Shown here one piece after another: positions 34,656 through 45,334 of a stretch of DNA of 64,000 nucleotides (position 1 is the first letter of the stretch; each line of letters starts with the position of its first letter). A program made the position numbers and the translations under genes. This DNA comes from JBFMEX01 sp040752215. GTDB taxonomy: Bacteria; Pseudomonadota; Alphaproteobacteria; Rhizobiales; Hyphomicrobiaceae. The stretch is from positions 3,041 through 67,040 of the forward strand of contig JBFMEX010000103.1 in NCBI GenBank assembly GCA_040752215.1. The letters are read 5' to 3'. The notes beneath the pieces are model-generated. The model saw only the letters and a list, made by a program, of their open reading frames with translations, was not told the origin of the DNA and searched no databases.

Positions 34656-35753
34656 ATGGGCTTCAAGTGCGGCATCGTCGGCCTGCCGAACGTCGGCAAG
34701 TCGACGCTCTTCAACGCTTTGACGGCGACCGCCGCCGCCGAAGCCGCCAACTATCCCTTCTGCACCATCGAGCCGAACGTCGGCGAGGTCGGCGTGCCGG
34801 ACGAGCGCCTCGACACGCTGGCGAGGATCGCCAAGTCGGGCCAGACCATCCCGACCCGACTGACCTTCGTCGACATCGCCGGCCTGGTGCGCGGCGCCTC
34901 GAAGGGCGAGGGGCTCGGCAACCAGTTCCTGGCCCACATCCGCGAGGTCGACGCCGTCGCCTACGTGCTGCGCTGCTTCGAGGACGACGACATCACCCAT
35001 GTCGAGGGCCGCATCGACCCTCTTGCCGACGCCGAGACGGTCGAGACCGAGCTGATGCTCGCCGATCTCGAGTCCTGCGAGAAGCGGCGCGCCGCGACCG
35101 AGAAGAAGGCCAAGGCCGGCGACAAGGAGGCCAAGGCGCTGCTCGCCTTGCTCGACAAGGCGCTCGATCTCCTGCGCGAGGGCAAGCCCGCCCGCATGGC
35201 GACGCTCGCGCCCGAGGAGCGCCTACCCTACGCCGCGCTGCAGCTGCTGACGGCGAAGCCGGTGCTCTACGTCTGCAACGTCGACGAAGGCTCGGCGGCG
35301 AGCGGCAATGCCTATTCGAGGCAGGTCGAGGACCGCGCCAAGGAGGAGGGCGCCGGCTGCGTCGTCATCTCGGCAAGAATCGAGGCCGAACTGGCCGGGC
35401 TCGATCCGGACGAGCGCCAGGCGTTCCTCGCCGAGCTCGGTCTAGCCGAGCCGGGCCTCAACAAGCTGATCCGCGAAGGCTACCGGTTGCTCGGCCTCGT
35501 CACCTACTTCACCGTCGGGCCGAAGGAGGCACGCGCCTGGACGATTACCGAGGGTACCAAGGCGCCGCAGGCGGCGGGTGTGATCCACACCGACTTCGAG
35601 AAGGGCTTCATCCGCGCCGAGACCATCGCTTACGACGACTACGTGCGCTTGGGCGGCGAGGTCGGCGCCAAGGATGCCGGCAAGATGCGCCTCGAGGGCA
35701 AGGAGTACGTCGTCAAGGACGGCGACGTGATGCACTTCCGCTTCGCGAACTGA
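34656..35753 (+). CDS. ychF: ribosome-associated redox-responsive ATPase
   Basis: A 365-residue Obg-family P-loop protein. Seen: the G1 motif G-L-P-N-V-G-K-S-T at residues 8-16, a coiled-coil insert about 130-170 (K-R-R-A-A-T-E-K-K-A-K-A-G-D-K-E-A-K), and the C-terminal TGS domain (about 280-365) with F-T-V-G-P-K-E-A-R-A-W-T and the F-I-R-A-E-T-I block. YchF hydrolyses ATP, binds the 70S ribosome and 50S subunit, and damps the oxidative stress response. It is preceded by a GGAG-like AAAGAACGG region and sits after pth as in most Hyphomicrobiales. Confidence 0.96.
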   Translation: MGFKCGIVGLPNVGKSTLFNALTATAAAEAANYPFCTIEPNVGEVGVPDERLDTLARIAKSGQTIPTRLTFVDIAGLVRGASKGEGLGNQFLAHIREVDAVAYVLRCFEDDDITHVEGRIDPLADAETVETELMLADLESCEKRRAATEKKAKAGDKEAKALLALLDKALDLLREGKPARMATLAPEERLPYAALQLLTAKPVLYVCNVDEGSAASGNAYSRQVEDRAKEEGAGCVVISARIEAELAGLDPDERQAFLAELGLAEPGLNKLIREGYRLLGLVTYFTVGPKEARAWTITEGTKAPQAAGVIHTDFEKGFIRAETIAYDDYVRLGGEVGAKDAGKMRLEGKEYVVKDGDVMHFRFAN

Positions 35754-35893
35754 GGGGCGTCGTCAATCACGCAGCGTCCTAGTCCTTGTGAGCGCGACCG
35801 GCCTTCCCATATGAGAGACAGCGCCACGCGGTCGATCCGGCGGCGGACCGATGTGCATCGTTTCAGCGGGCCAACGTCGTGAGGACGAGGAGC

Positions 35894-36175
35894 ATGACCG
35901 CAGCATCGGGGAAAATGTGCACGTCGATCGCCGCGTTCGCACTCGGCACCATGCTCTCTGCACCCGCCTGCGCCGAGCCGTCGAACCTCCGCCGGCCGCC
36001 GGTGGGGGTCGAGATCCAGCCGCAGCTCTATCCGCCGCAGACGACGATCCGCCGGCCGGAGCGCCCGCCATCGCGCTCCAATGCCGAGCCGAGCTCGCCG
36101 ATCCATGATTACCTGAGCTCGCCCAATGCGCGCGGTGGCGCCCCCGCCGGCCCGCTCGTCGCGCCGCAGCGGTGA
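35894..36175 (+). CDS. small secreted Pro-rich protein
   Basis: A 93-residue protein. GAGGAG ends three bases before the ATG at 35894. A signal peptide (about residues 7-28, cleavage after A-C-A) is followed by a Pro/Arg-rich mature part with R-R-P-P-V-G-V-E-I-Q-P-Q and P-P-Q-T-T-I-R-R-P motifs, most likely disordered. One possible lipobox (S-A-P-A-C) is present, so a lipoprotein is an alternative. No family is recognised. It converges with the ParA-like gene 22 bases away. Confidence 0.6.
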   Translation: MTAASGKMCTSIAAFALGTMLSAPACAEPSNLRRPPVGVEIQPQLYPPQTTIRRPERPPSRSNAEPSSPIHDYLSSPNARGGAPAGPLVAPQR

Positions 36176-36197
36176 GGCAAGCAGACGCGGTCGCTCC

Positions 36198-37391
36198 TCA
36201 ATATCCCATCCGCGCCGCCACCTCGGCGCCGAGCGCCTCGAAGATCTCGGCGATCGCCGCATCCTTCACGTAGGCGAGATCGCGCCCCGCGTACTCCGCG
36301 ATCGCTTGTCGGCGCGGGATATGGCGGGCGAGAATATGCACGCCCTCGCCCCATTGCGCGAGCGACCCGCGCACCAGCTGGATCGCCTCCTCCTCGTAGG
36401 GCTTCAGCCGGTCGAAGCCGGAGCTGAACGTGCCGACGACGCCGACCAGGGCCAGGCGGTGGTTGAGGTCGTTGCGCAGCCCGCGCACCTTGCGCAGGAA
36501 CGCCGCCGCCGTCTCCGCCGACATGCGGTCGAGCACGGTCGGCACCATGAGATGCGTGCTCGCGACCAGTGCATTGATCGCTGCCGTCGTCAGCCGCGGG
36601 CCGATGTCGATCACCACCACGTCGTAGCTCTCCTGCACCTCCGGCGAGAGCAGCACGCGGGCCAGGTTGTAGCGAATGTCGTCGCGCGTCTGTCCGGCGA
36701 ACCAGCGCAGCATCAGCCGGCTCTCGGTGTCCTCGAGCGCGAAGCCGGCCGGCACCAGCGAGGTGCGGTGGAGCAGCGGCGCCAGCGGCTTCGCCGCCCC
36801 GACCAGCCAGCCCCCGTCACCGCTGCCGTCGATCAGCTCGCTCGACAGCGGCACCTGCACACCGATGCCCGCCGCCTGCAGCAGCAGCGACGACAGCGAG
36901 CCCTGGTAGTCGAGATCAATCGCCAGCACCCGCTTGCCGAGACGGGCATCGAAATAGGCCGCGAGGTTGGCCGCGATCGTCGTCTTGCCGACGCCGCCCT
37001 TGAGGCTGCCGATGGTCAGAATCTTCACTCTGCACTGCGTCAGCCACTGCGCATAGGCGCCGAGATCGCCGGCGGGACGCGAGCGCCACATATCGGTCTC
37101 GGAGCCGACCGGCACGCGCATCGGCACCGCCGGCTCCTCGACACCGGTCTCGCGCATCGCCGCCGCCTCGGCTTCGAGCAGCTCGATGCGGGTCTCGGCG
37201 GCCTTGAGCTTCAGCGCGAGATCGCGCCCCTCGCCCTGGTCCAAGCGCACGCGGTCCTCGAGCCGACTCGTCCTCGCCTTGAGCCGGTCGACGCGACCGC
37301 CGCGCACCACGATGCCGAGCACGATGCCGAGCACGAGCCCGAGCGCGGCGCCGAGCGAGCCCCACATCGCCGCCGAGTTGCCGAGCCCCAT
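36198..37391 (-). CDS. membrane-anchored ParA/MinD-type ATPase
   Basis: A 397-residue protein. Residues 10-30 form a membrane helix, 31-75 a likely coiled coil (V-D-R-L-K-A-R-T-S-R-L-E-D-R-V and A-E-T-R-I-E-L-L-E-A-E-A-A), and from 120 the ATPase domain with the deviant Walker A K-G-G-V-G-K-T-T, the D-Y-Q-G-S-L-S-S switch-I-like motif and V-V-V-I-D-I-G-P. The classical ParA/MinD proteins are soluble; the fixed N-terminal anchor and coiled coil suggest a position-bound ATPase for envelope or partition processes. No ParB partner is adjacent. Its 13-residue gap from upstream features and no cotranscribed gene leave the role open. Confidence 0.82.
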   Translation of the reverse strand: MGLGNSAAMWGSLGAALGLVLGIVLGIVVRGGRVDRLKARTSRLEDRVRLDQGEGRDLALKLKAAETRIELLEAEAAAMRETGVEEPAVPMRVPVGSETDMWRSRPAGDLGAYAQWLTQCRVKILTIGSLKGGVGKTTIAANLAAYFDARLGKRVLAIDLDYQGSLSSLLLQAAGIGVQVPLSSELIDGSGDGGWLVGAAKPLAPLLHRTSLVPAGFALEDTESRLMLRWFAGQTRDDIRYNLARVLLSPEVQESYDVVVIDIGPRLTTAAINALVASTHLMVPTVLDRMSAETAAAFLRKVRGLRNDLNHRLALVGVVGTFSSGFDRLKPYEEEAIQLVRGSLAQWGEGVHILARHIPRRQAIAEYAGRDLAYVKDAAIAEIFEALGAEVAARMGY

Positions 37392-37505
37392 CGCGCCGTC
37401 CTTCCGCTGCCGTTCGAATGCGGCGCGAGAATATCCGACGGCGGCCCGACCTGAAACCGCCGGCAGTCGCCTTCGCCGAGACGCGTGGCACCGCAGCCGC
37501 TCCGA

Positions 37506-38792
37506 CTACTCCGCCGGCGCCTTGAGCTTGCCGACCCCCATCAGCGTGTTGAGCACGTACTTCTCGTAGAACGGCTCTGTCTGGCCCTTCTTCACCTTGC
37601 GGATGAAATACTTCTCGAACGCAATCTTGGCGTAGTGCACCCAGATGCCCTCCGCCGACCAGTTGACGTTGCGCGGCGGGTTCTGCGGCTGGGCGAGGAA
37701 GGCGGCGCCCTTGTCGCCGAAGTCGGCCAGGCAGAGCGCATTCCACGTCGGCACCTTGCTCGGCTCCTTGCCGTGGATCTGGTCCGAGATGTTATGCACC
37801 GCCGCGGTCACCATGCTCTCGATCATATAGCCCGTCTTGGGTGTGCCGACCGGCACCGGCGTCGCCTCCATCGGCGGAATGGCGATGCACACTCCGGCGG
37901 CGTAAATGTTCTTGAACTTGGGATTGCGCTGGTGCTTGTCGACCAGGATGAAACCGCGCGGGTTGTTGAGCCCCTCGATGCCGCGCGTCGCGGCCACGCC
38001 GCGGAACGCCGGCAGCATCATCGAGTACTTGAACGGGAGCTCGTGCTTGGCCTTCTCCTTGCCGCCCTCGTCGACCTCGGTCACGTACATCTTCCCGGCC
38101 TCGACCTTGTCGACCTTGGCATTGCAGATCCACTTGATGTGGCGCTTCCGCATCTCGCTCTCGAGCATGCCCTTGGTGTCGCCGACGCCACCGAGACCGA
38201 GGTGCCCGACGTAGGGCTCGGCGGTCACGAACGTCATCGGCACGCGGTCGCGGATCTTGCGCTTCCTGAGATCGGTCTCCATGATCATCGCGTACTCGTA
38301 TGCCGGCCCGTAGCAGGACGCCCCCTGCACTGCGCCGACGACGATCGGTCCGGGATCCTTGCAGAACGTCTCCCAGGCCGATTGCGCTCTGGTCGCATGC
38401 TCGACCGTGCACACCGACTGGGTGAAGCCGTCATGGGGGCCGAGGCCCGGGACCTCGTCGAAAGCCAGCTCGGGCCCGGTCGTGATCATGAGGTAGTCGT
38501 AGGCGATCGTCCGCCCGTCGGTGAGATCGATCGCATTGTCCGCCGGACGCAGCTGCTTGGCGGCAACGCCTTCGAACGCGATGGCGAACTTCTCCATCAG
38601 CGGCTTCAGCTCGACCGTAATGTCCTCTTTCGTGCGCCAGCCGACGCCGACCCAGGGATTGGAGGGCGTGAACTGGAAGTAGGGCGTATTCGAGATCAAT
38701 GTGATCTTGTGGTGGCGGCCGAGTTCGGCCTTGAGCTCGTAGGCCGCGGAGATGCCGCCGACACCGGCGCCGAGAACGACGAGATGTGCCAT
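37506..38792 (-). CDS. sqr: sulfide:quinone oxidoreductase
   Basis: A 428-residue FAD protein of the membrane surface, oxidising sulfide to polysulfide with quinone as acceptor. Seen: L-V-V-L-G-A-G-V-G-G-I-S-A-A-Y-E-L at residues 4-20, and the three cysteines of SQR at positions 128 (S-V-C-T-V), 160 (G-A-S-C-Y-G-P) and 354 (N-A-L-C-L-A-D). These nearly coincide with Cys128, Cys160 and Cys356 of the Acidithiobacillus enzyme. The F-V-T-A-E-P-Y-V-G-H-L-G-L block and the C-terminal amphipathic segment also fit. GAGGAG precedes the ATG by eight bases. An FNR-like box lies about 95 bases upstream. Confidence 0.93.
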   Translation of the reverse strand: MAHLVVLGAGVGGISAAYELKAELGRHHKITLISNTPYFQFTPSNPWVGVGWRTKEDITVELKPLMEKFAIAFEGVAAKQLRPADNAIDLTDGRTIAYDYLMITTGPELAFDEVPGLGPHDGFTQSVCTVEHATRAQSAWETFCKDPGPIVVGAVQGASCYGPAYEYAMIMETDLRKRKIRDRVPMTFVTAEPYVGHLGLGGVGDTKGMLESEMRKRHIKWICNAKVDKVEAGKMYVTEVDEGGKEKAKHELPFKYSMMLPAFRGVAATRGIEGLNNPRGFILVDKHQRNPKFKNIYAAGVCIAIPPMEATPVPVGTPKTGYMIESMVTAAVHNISDQIHGKEPSKVPTWNALCLADFGDKGAAFLAQPQNPPRNVNWSAEGIWVHYAKIAFEKYFIRKVKKGQTEPFYEKYVLNTLMGVGKLKAPAE

Positions 38793-38885
38793 GGAGAGGG
38801 CTCCTCGGGGGTTTCCTGCTCTTGCGTCTTGTGATTGCTTTTGGCTCGGATCGTCGAAGACTACCGGGCTGCGCGAGCCAAGGCG

Positions 38886-38899
38886 TTGACCTAGGTCAC
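38886..38899. promoter_or_regulatory. FNR/CRP-type palindromic operator upstream of sqr
   Basis: TTGACCTAGGTCAC contains the perfect 12-base palindrome TGACCTAGGTCA (38887-38898) and fits the TTGA-N6-TCAA pattern of FNR/FixK/Dnr regulators except for the last base. Flanking GGCG and CGCC extend the symmetry. It lies between sqr (start 38792) and the rightward gene at 38953 and could act on either. No experimental support. Confidence 0.55.
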
Positions 38900-38952
38900 G
38901 CGCCTACCATAACGTCTCGATCTCCGCCCGCCACTGCTAACACGAGGGTCTC

Positions 38953-39597
38953 GTGCCGACGCTCGTTCAGCTGACGCCCGAGCCCAGTCTCGAGGCGATC
39001 CGACGCACCGGTCTGGAACCGACGCGCCTCGGCGGCTGGCATGCCATATACGACCATTTCGTCTGGGCGTTCCCGGTGCTGGAGAGCGACACGCTGACCC
39101 ATCAATGGATGGGCGAGCTGAAGCGGCACGGCGCGCACGCGCGCTGCCGTCCGCATACGCATTCCGGGCCACGAGCCGGTTCTCGTCGGCCACTTCCTCG
39201 AGGCGCGCACGATGCTGACCGCAGCCGAGGTCGTCGGCCTCGTCCGCAACGCCGCGAGCCCGCTCGGCAACGAGATCATGATCCCGCGTTGCGTCGCCCC
39301 GCCCGAGATCGTCGGTGCCGTCGTCCCGTGCCGCGCATTCGGCTGGCGCGACTGTCCCGAGGTCGAGACGGAGCGCCGTTATCCCTGCGCCTGCCCCGAC
39401 TGCATGCCGCGGAGCGAGGTCGAGGCCGCCCGCTATCGCCGCCGCATCGGCGAGGTGCAACAGCGTCGGGAGCAAACGCGCGTGCGGCTCGCCGCTCAGG
39501 AGCAGAGTCGATGTGCCGATCGCCTCGTTCGTCCTCCCTCCCCGCTTGCGTCCGATCAAGGCGCCGGGCCGCAATCGATGGTCGCTACAGCCGATGA
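38953..39597 (+). pseudogene. frameshifted gene for a Cys-motif protein
   Basis: A GTG with GAGGG at good spacing begins a protein-like segment (V-Q-L-T-P-E-P-S-L-E-A-I-R-R-T-G-L, then T-L-T-H-Q-W-M-G-E-L-K-R-H-G-A) that loses sense near base 39135 (about residue 61). The continuation is found one frame over: I-P-G-H-E-P-V-L-V-G-H-F-L-E-A-R-T-M-L-T-A-A-E, I-M-I-P-R-C-V-A-P-P-E-I and a cysteine cluster C-A-C-P-D-C followed by a basic tail. Together they make one plausible protein of roughly 180 residues of an unnamed family. Either a real inactivating frameshift or a sequencing error in the GCGCGCACGCGCGC run explains it. The original frame ends with TGA overlapping the next ATG (ATGA). Its true C-terminus is uncertain. 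Confidence 0.55.
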
Positions 39598-40148
39598 AAC
39601 GAATCCTACTCGCACACGCCTCTCGCGAGGGGCAGGCCGAGCGCATCGCCCGCCATGTCGCCCTCGGCCTCGAGCGGCGCGGCCTCGCCGTGCGCCTGAT
39701 CGACGTTGGCGCCGGCGAGACCGAGGCCGGCGCCGACGACTGCGAGGGAGCGATCCTGGTCGCCTCGATCCACCGGGCGCGCTTCGATCCCCGCCTCGCC
39801 AGCTTCCTCATGCGCCACGGAGCCACGTTGCGGAAGTGTCCGTCGGCCTTTCTGACAGTCAGTCTCGCGGCGGCCTCCCACGACGCCAAGGATAGGCTCG
39901 CGCTCGACGAGATCGCGCAGGGCTTCCTGCACGAGTCCGGCTGGCATCCGGACGTCGTGCTGCACGCCGCCGGCGCCATCCACGAGCGCGAGTTGAGCCT
40001 GACCCAGCGCTACGCCGTGCACACGATCGTCGCCGAGAAGCACCTCGCGCTCGATTCGTCCGGCGATACGGAGTTCACGGACTGGCTGGACATCGATCGC
40101 TTCGTCGCCGACTTCGCCGCCCGCGTCACCGGCTCGACCAAGGCCTGA
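39594..40148 (+). CDS. flavodoxin-domain protein, HemG-like
   Basis: A 184-residue cytosolic protein with a flavodoxin fold. The N-terminal M-K-R-I-L-L-A-H-A-S-R-E-G-Q-A-E-R-I-A is an FMN-phosphate loop; a G-A-I-L-V-A-S-I-H motif and a C-terminal F-T-D-W-L-D-I-D-R-F-V-A-D-F block recall menaquinone-dependent protoporphyrinogen IX dehydrogenase (HemG). Alphaproteobacteria usually rely on HemJ for this step, so the role may differ. The ATG overlaps the TGA of the preceding frame. Confidence 0.72.
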   Translation: MKRILLAHASREGQAERIARHVALGLERRGLAVRLIDVGAGETEAGADDCEGAILVASIHRARFDPRLASFLMRHGATLRKCPSAFLTVSLAAASHDAKDRLALDEIAQGFLHESGWHPDVVLHAAGAIHERELSLTQRYAVHTIVAEKHLALDSSGDTEFTDWLDIDRFVADFAARVTGSTKA

Positions 40149-40731
40149 CGGCGGCGCATCGTCGCTGCCGCTCGATGCATGACGAGCACCGCCAGCACCC
40201 CGAAGCTCGGCGTCGGCTCCGGGCCGCGGCCGTAGCTGCCGCCGCACTGTTCACACCACAGCCCATACTCCCCCCGCATGCAGCGCGGTGCCGAAATCGG
40301 CTCGCCGGCTTTGACCGGCGGCACTGGAAGATGCGGGACGACGCGGCGGCGGCCCGTTGCAGCCGACCAGGCACACGAACTCGAGCGGTCCTGGGGCCGG
40401 CGTCGCATCCTCGGCCAGGATGGTACCGGCCGGCTAGCAGCAGGCACGCGAGCGTCAGTCCGGCAACCCGCCCAACGAAACGACAACGAAGCCCCAGGGT
40501 CCTCTCCACCCGGATCGAAACGATCGCCCCGAACTGGCGCGAGCGAGGTTGGATTGGCAACCGCAGCATGCGCGGACCACGGAGTGTTTTCGTCGTCGGC
40601 AATCGTGACGGGGGCAACGCGGGCGCGGCCGGTTCCCGGCCACATGCGCTCGGACTGGCCTACTGGCATGCCAGATCGCCGGGGTGTAGAGTTCGAGAGT
40701 TGCAGATGCGTCTCACCCTATGGAGGAGACC
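40149..40731. other. 583-bp stretch with no intact gene
   Basis: No intact coding region is supported. On the minus strand a possible frameshifted small secreted-protein gene lies at 40251-40509 (separate entry). The last 30 bases carry the GGAGGAG ribosome binding site of the gene at 40732. Confidence 0.5.
40251..40509 (-). pseudogene. possible frameshifted gene for a small secreted C-x-x-G-C protein
   Basis: One frame gives a signal-peptide-like stretch (R-F-V-G-R-V-A-G-L-T-L-A-C-L-L-L-A-G) from a GTG at 40509. Near 40435 the sense moves to the next frame: I-L-A-E-D-A-T-P-A-P-G-P-L-E-F-V-C-L-V-G-C-N-G, then an Ala/Ser/Arg tail, ending at a TGA at 40251. The C-L-V-G-C motif matches the C-x-x-G-C motif of the proteins at 47758 and 48671. 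The two halves join only with a one-base shift, so this is either a decayed relative, a sequencing error, or coincidence. Confidence 0.3.
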
Positions 40732-41184
40732 ATGAAGCGTGCTGCATCGTTCCTCACAGTCGCACTGCTCGCACTCGCATCTTCCGCCAGCGCCGACGAC
40801 AAGGCGGACGTCGCCAAGGCAATGGAGATGTGGAAAGACAAACTCGGCGAGGCATGCTCGCGAGATGCCAGCCATATCCTTCCCCTCTACGCCAAGGACG
40901 GCGTGCTCTGGGGCACGATCTCGACGACGATCCGCTCCGATCCTGCAGGTCTGACCGACTACTTCGTCAATGCCTGCAAGAAGCTACCGAAACTCACCGT
41001 CGCATTCCACGATCCGCTGATCCGCGTGTACGGCGACACCGCCGTCAACAGCGGCAGCTACACGTTCAGCTTCGAAAAGGACGGACAGATGACGCAGCTG
41101 CCCGCCCGCTACAGCTTCACGCTCGTCAAGCGCGACGGTCAGTGGCTGATCGTCGACCACCACTCCTCTGCCATGCCGAAATAG
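40732..41184 (+). CDS. secreted SnoaL/DUF4440-like (NTF2-fold) protein
   Basis: A 150-residue exported protein. GGAGGAG lies five bases before the ATG at 40732; an ATG at 40720 is less likely because that ribosome binding site would then lie inside the gene. The signal peptide ends A-S-A-D. The mature domain has the NTF2-like order: helix E-M-W-K-D-K-L, I-L-P-L-Y-A-K-D-G-V-L-W-G-T, a strand block D-P-L-I-R-V-Y-G-D-T-A-V-N-S-G-S-Y-T-F, and R-Y-S-F-T-L-V-K-R-D-G-Q-W-L-I-V-D-H-H-S-S at the end, as in SgcJ/EcaC-type and calcium/calmodulin-kinase-association-type domains. It probably binds a small ligand; its role is unknown. Confidence 0.8.
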   Translation: MKRAASFLTVALLALASSASADDKADVAKAMEMWKDKLGEACSRDASHILPLYAKDGVLWGTISTTIRSDPAGLTDYFVNACKKLPKLTVAFHDPLIRVYGDTAVNSGSYTFSFEKDGQMTQLPARYSFTLVKRDGQWLIVDHHSSAMPK

Positions 41185-41217
41185 GCGCCTTCGAACTTTC
41201 GGCTGGCAACGACGACA

Positions 41218-41242
41218 GGGCATGTCCCCGTGGGACATGCCC
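41218..41242. terminator. perfect 11-bp hairpin between convergent genes
   Basis: GGGCATGTCCC (41218-41228) and GGGACATGCCC (41232-41242) pair perfectly around CGT. It lies 33 bases after the stop of the rightward gene and 68 bases beyond the stop of the leftward ATPase gene. No T-tract follows on either strand, so it may be a transcript-end stabiliser rather than a classical intrinsic terminator. Confidence 0.55.
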
Positions 41243-41310
41243 GCCCGGTCGGCTCCACGGCGCGCCGGTGCTCGACGTCCGGCTTCGACGCCTCTGCAAC
41301 GGCATTACCA

Positions 41311-43962
<2,652 letters not shown>

Positions 43963-44103
43963 CGCTCGCCCTCGATTCATCCCTGTCCCCGTTTGCGAGG
44001 AGCCGGTCGGGTCGAGAGGCGGTACCGACCGCGGCGGCATGTAGCTGCCCTCACCCTGGCGCTTTCCCCATCACAGGTGAAGTGCGATGGCGAGAGGGAA
44101 CCC

Positions 44104-45108
44104 TCAGCCGCCGATCCCCATCGTAGCGAGCACGCGCTCGACCGCCAGCGTCGGCGTCAGCCGCCCGGCGGCGACCTCGCGCTCCGCCTCGGCCAGCGCA
44201 TCGGCCACGTGCGGCGTGCGGGTCAGTATCCCCATCATCCGCTCCTCGAGCATTGCGCGCATCCACGCCACGGCCTGTCCGCGTCGCTTCGCCGCCAGCT
44301 CGCCGCTCGCCGTCAACCGCGCGTTGTGATCCAGGATCGCCGACCACAGCGCGTCGAGACGCACGTTTTCGCGCCCCGAGACGGTGACCACCGGCGGCGA
44401 CCACGTCGCCGAGGGCGGGGTCAGGATCTGCAATGCGCTGCGATACTCGGTTGCCGCGCGCTCGGCCCGCACCGCGTTGTCGCCGTCCGCCTTGTTGATG
44501 GCGATCATGTCGGCGATCTCGATGATCCCCTTCTTGATGCCCTGCAGGTCGTCGCCGCCGCCCGGCAGCAACAGCACCAGGAAGAAATCGACCATGTCGG
44601 CCACCGCGACCTCGGACTGTCCGACGCCGACCGTCTCGACGATCACGACGTCGTAGCCGGCGGCCTCGACCAGCGCCATCGTCTCGCGCGTCTTGCGCGT
44701 CACTCCGCCGAGCGTGCCGGAGGTCGGCGACGGGCGAATGAACGCCCCGGCCGACTGCGACAACCGGCTCATCCGCGTCTTGTCGCCGAGGATCGAGCCG
44801 CCGGTGCGCCGCGAGGTCGGATCCACTGCCAGCACCGCGACGCGGTGGCCGGCGGCGATCAAGTTGACACCGAGCTGGTCGATGGTGGTCGACTTGCCGA
44901 CGCCCGGCACGCCGGTGATGCCGATCCGGATCGCACCACCGGTCTGCGGCAGCAGCTCCTGCAGCACCTGGTCGGCCCGTGCCATGTGCTCGGGTCGAGT
45001 GCTCTCGATGAGCGTGATCGCCCGTGCCAGCATGGCGCGATCGCCGGCCCTCACGCCGGCCACGTAGTCGGAGACGGCGAGGCCCGTCGCGGTGGCGGCT
45101 CGGCTCAT
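44104..45108 (-). CDS. meaB: methylmalonyl-CoA mutase-associated GTPase MeaB (ArgK type)
   Basis: A 334-residue GTPase. Seen: the P-loop G-V-P-G-V-G-K-S-T at about residues 66-74, A-V-D-P-T-S-x-x-T-G-G-S-I-L-G-D-K-T-R-M, the switch V-E-T-V-G-V-G-Q-S-E, and N-K-A-D-G-D-N as base-specificity motif. MeaB protects and gates the adenosylcobalamin delivery of methylmalonyl-CoA or related acyl-CoA mutases. No mutase gene is adjacent, so its client is elsewhere in the genome. Upstream is a divergent hydrolase gene separated by about 226 bases. Confidence 0.94.
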   Translation of the reverse strand: MSRAATATGLAVSDYVAGVRAGDRAMLARAITLIESTRPEHMARADQVLQELLPQTGGAIRIGITGVPGVGKSTTIDQLGVNLIAAGHRVAVLAVDPTSRRTGGSILGDKTRMSRLSQSAGAFIRPSPTSGTLGGVTRKTRETMALVEAAGYDVVIVETVGVGQSEVAVADMVDFFLVLLLPGGGDDLQGIKKGIIEIADMIAINKADGDNAVRAERAATEYRSALQILTPPSATWSPPVVTVSGRENVRLDALWSAILDHNARLTASGELAAKRRGQAVAWMRAMLEERMMGILTRTPHVADALAEAEREVAAGRLTPTLAVERVLATMGIGG

Positions 45109-45334
45109 GGGAACGTTCGGCCTCGTGCTGTCGGAATGGGGCGCGCCGGATCGATAGGGCCCGCCGCTGCGCCGTCGCGCGCATGTAGCGAGCGTGTCGC
45201 ATGCTCGTCAACTGATCGGCCCGGATGATCTCTCGCTGCGGCCACGCGGCGCGCCAGGGTTGCCGGACGTCGCCCGGCTTCATATTGTGCCGGCGACGTC
45301 CAGGGGCGCGTCGCAACAACGGGGAACATTGGCC

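Noticed and set aside
39594..40148. Assignment as true protoporphyrinogen oxidase HemG
   Set aside because: The flavodoxin domain fits, but HemG-specific loop residues are not clear and alphaproteobacteria usually use HemJ, so only a HemG-like label was kept.
44046..44103. Another REP-like element downstream of the P-type ATPase and MeaB genes
   Set aside because: It starts with CCCTCACCCTGG and ends with GAGAGGGAA but the arms pair poorly; too weak to call.
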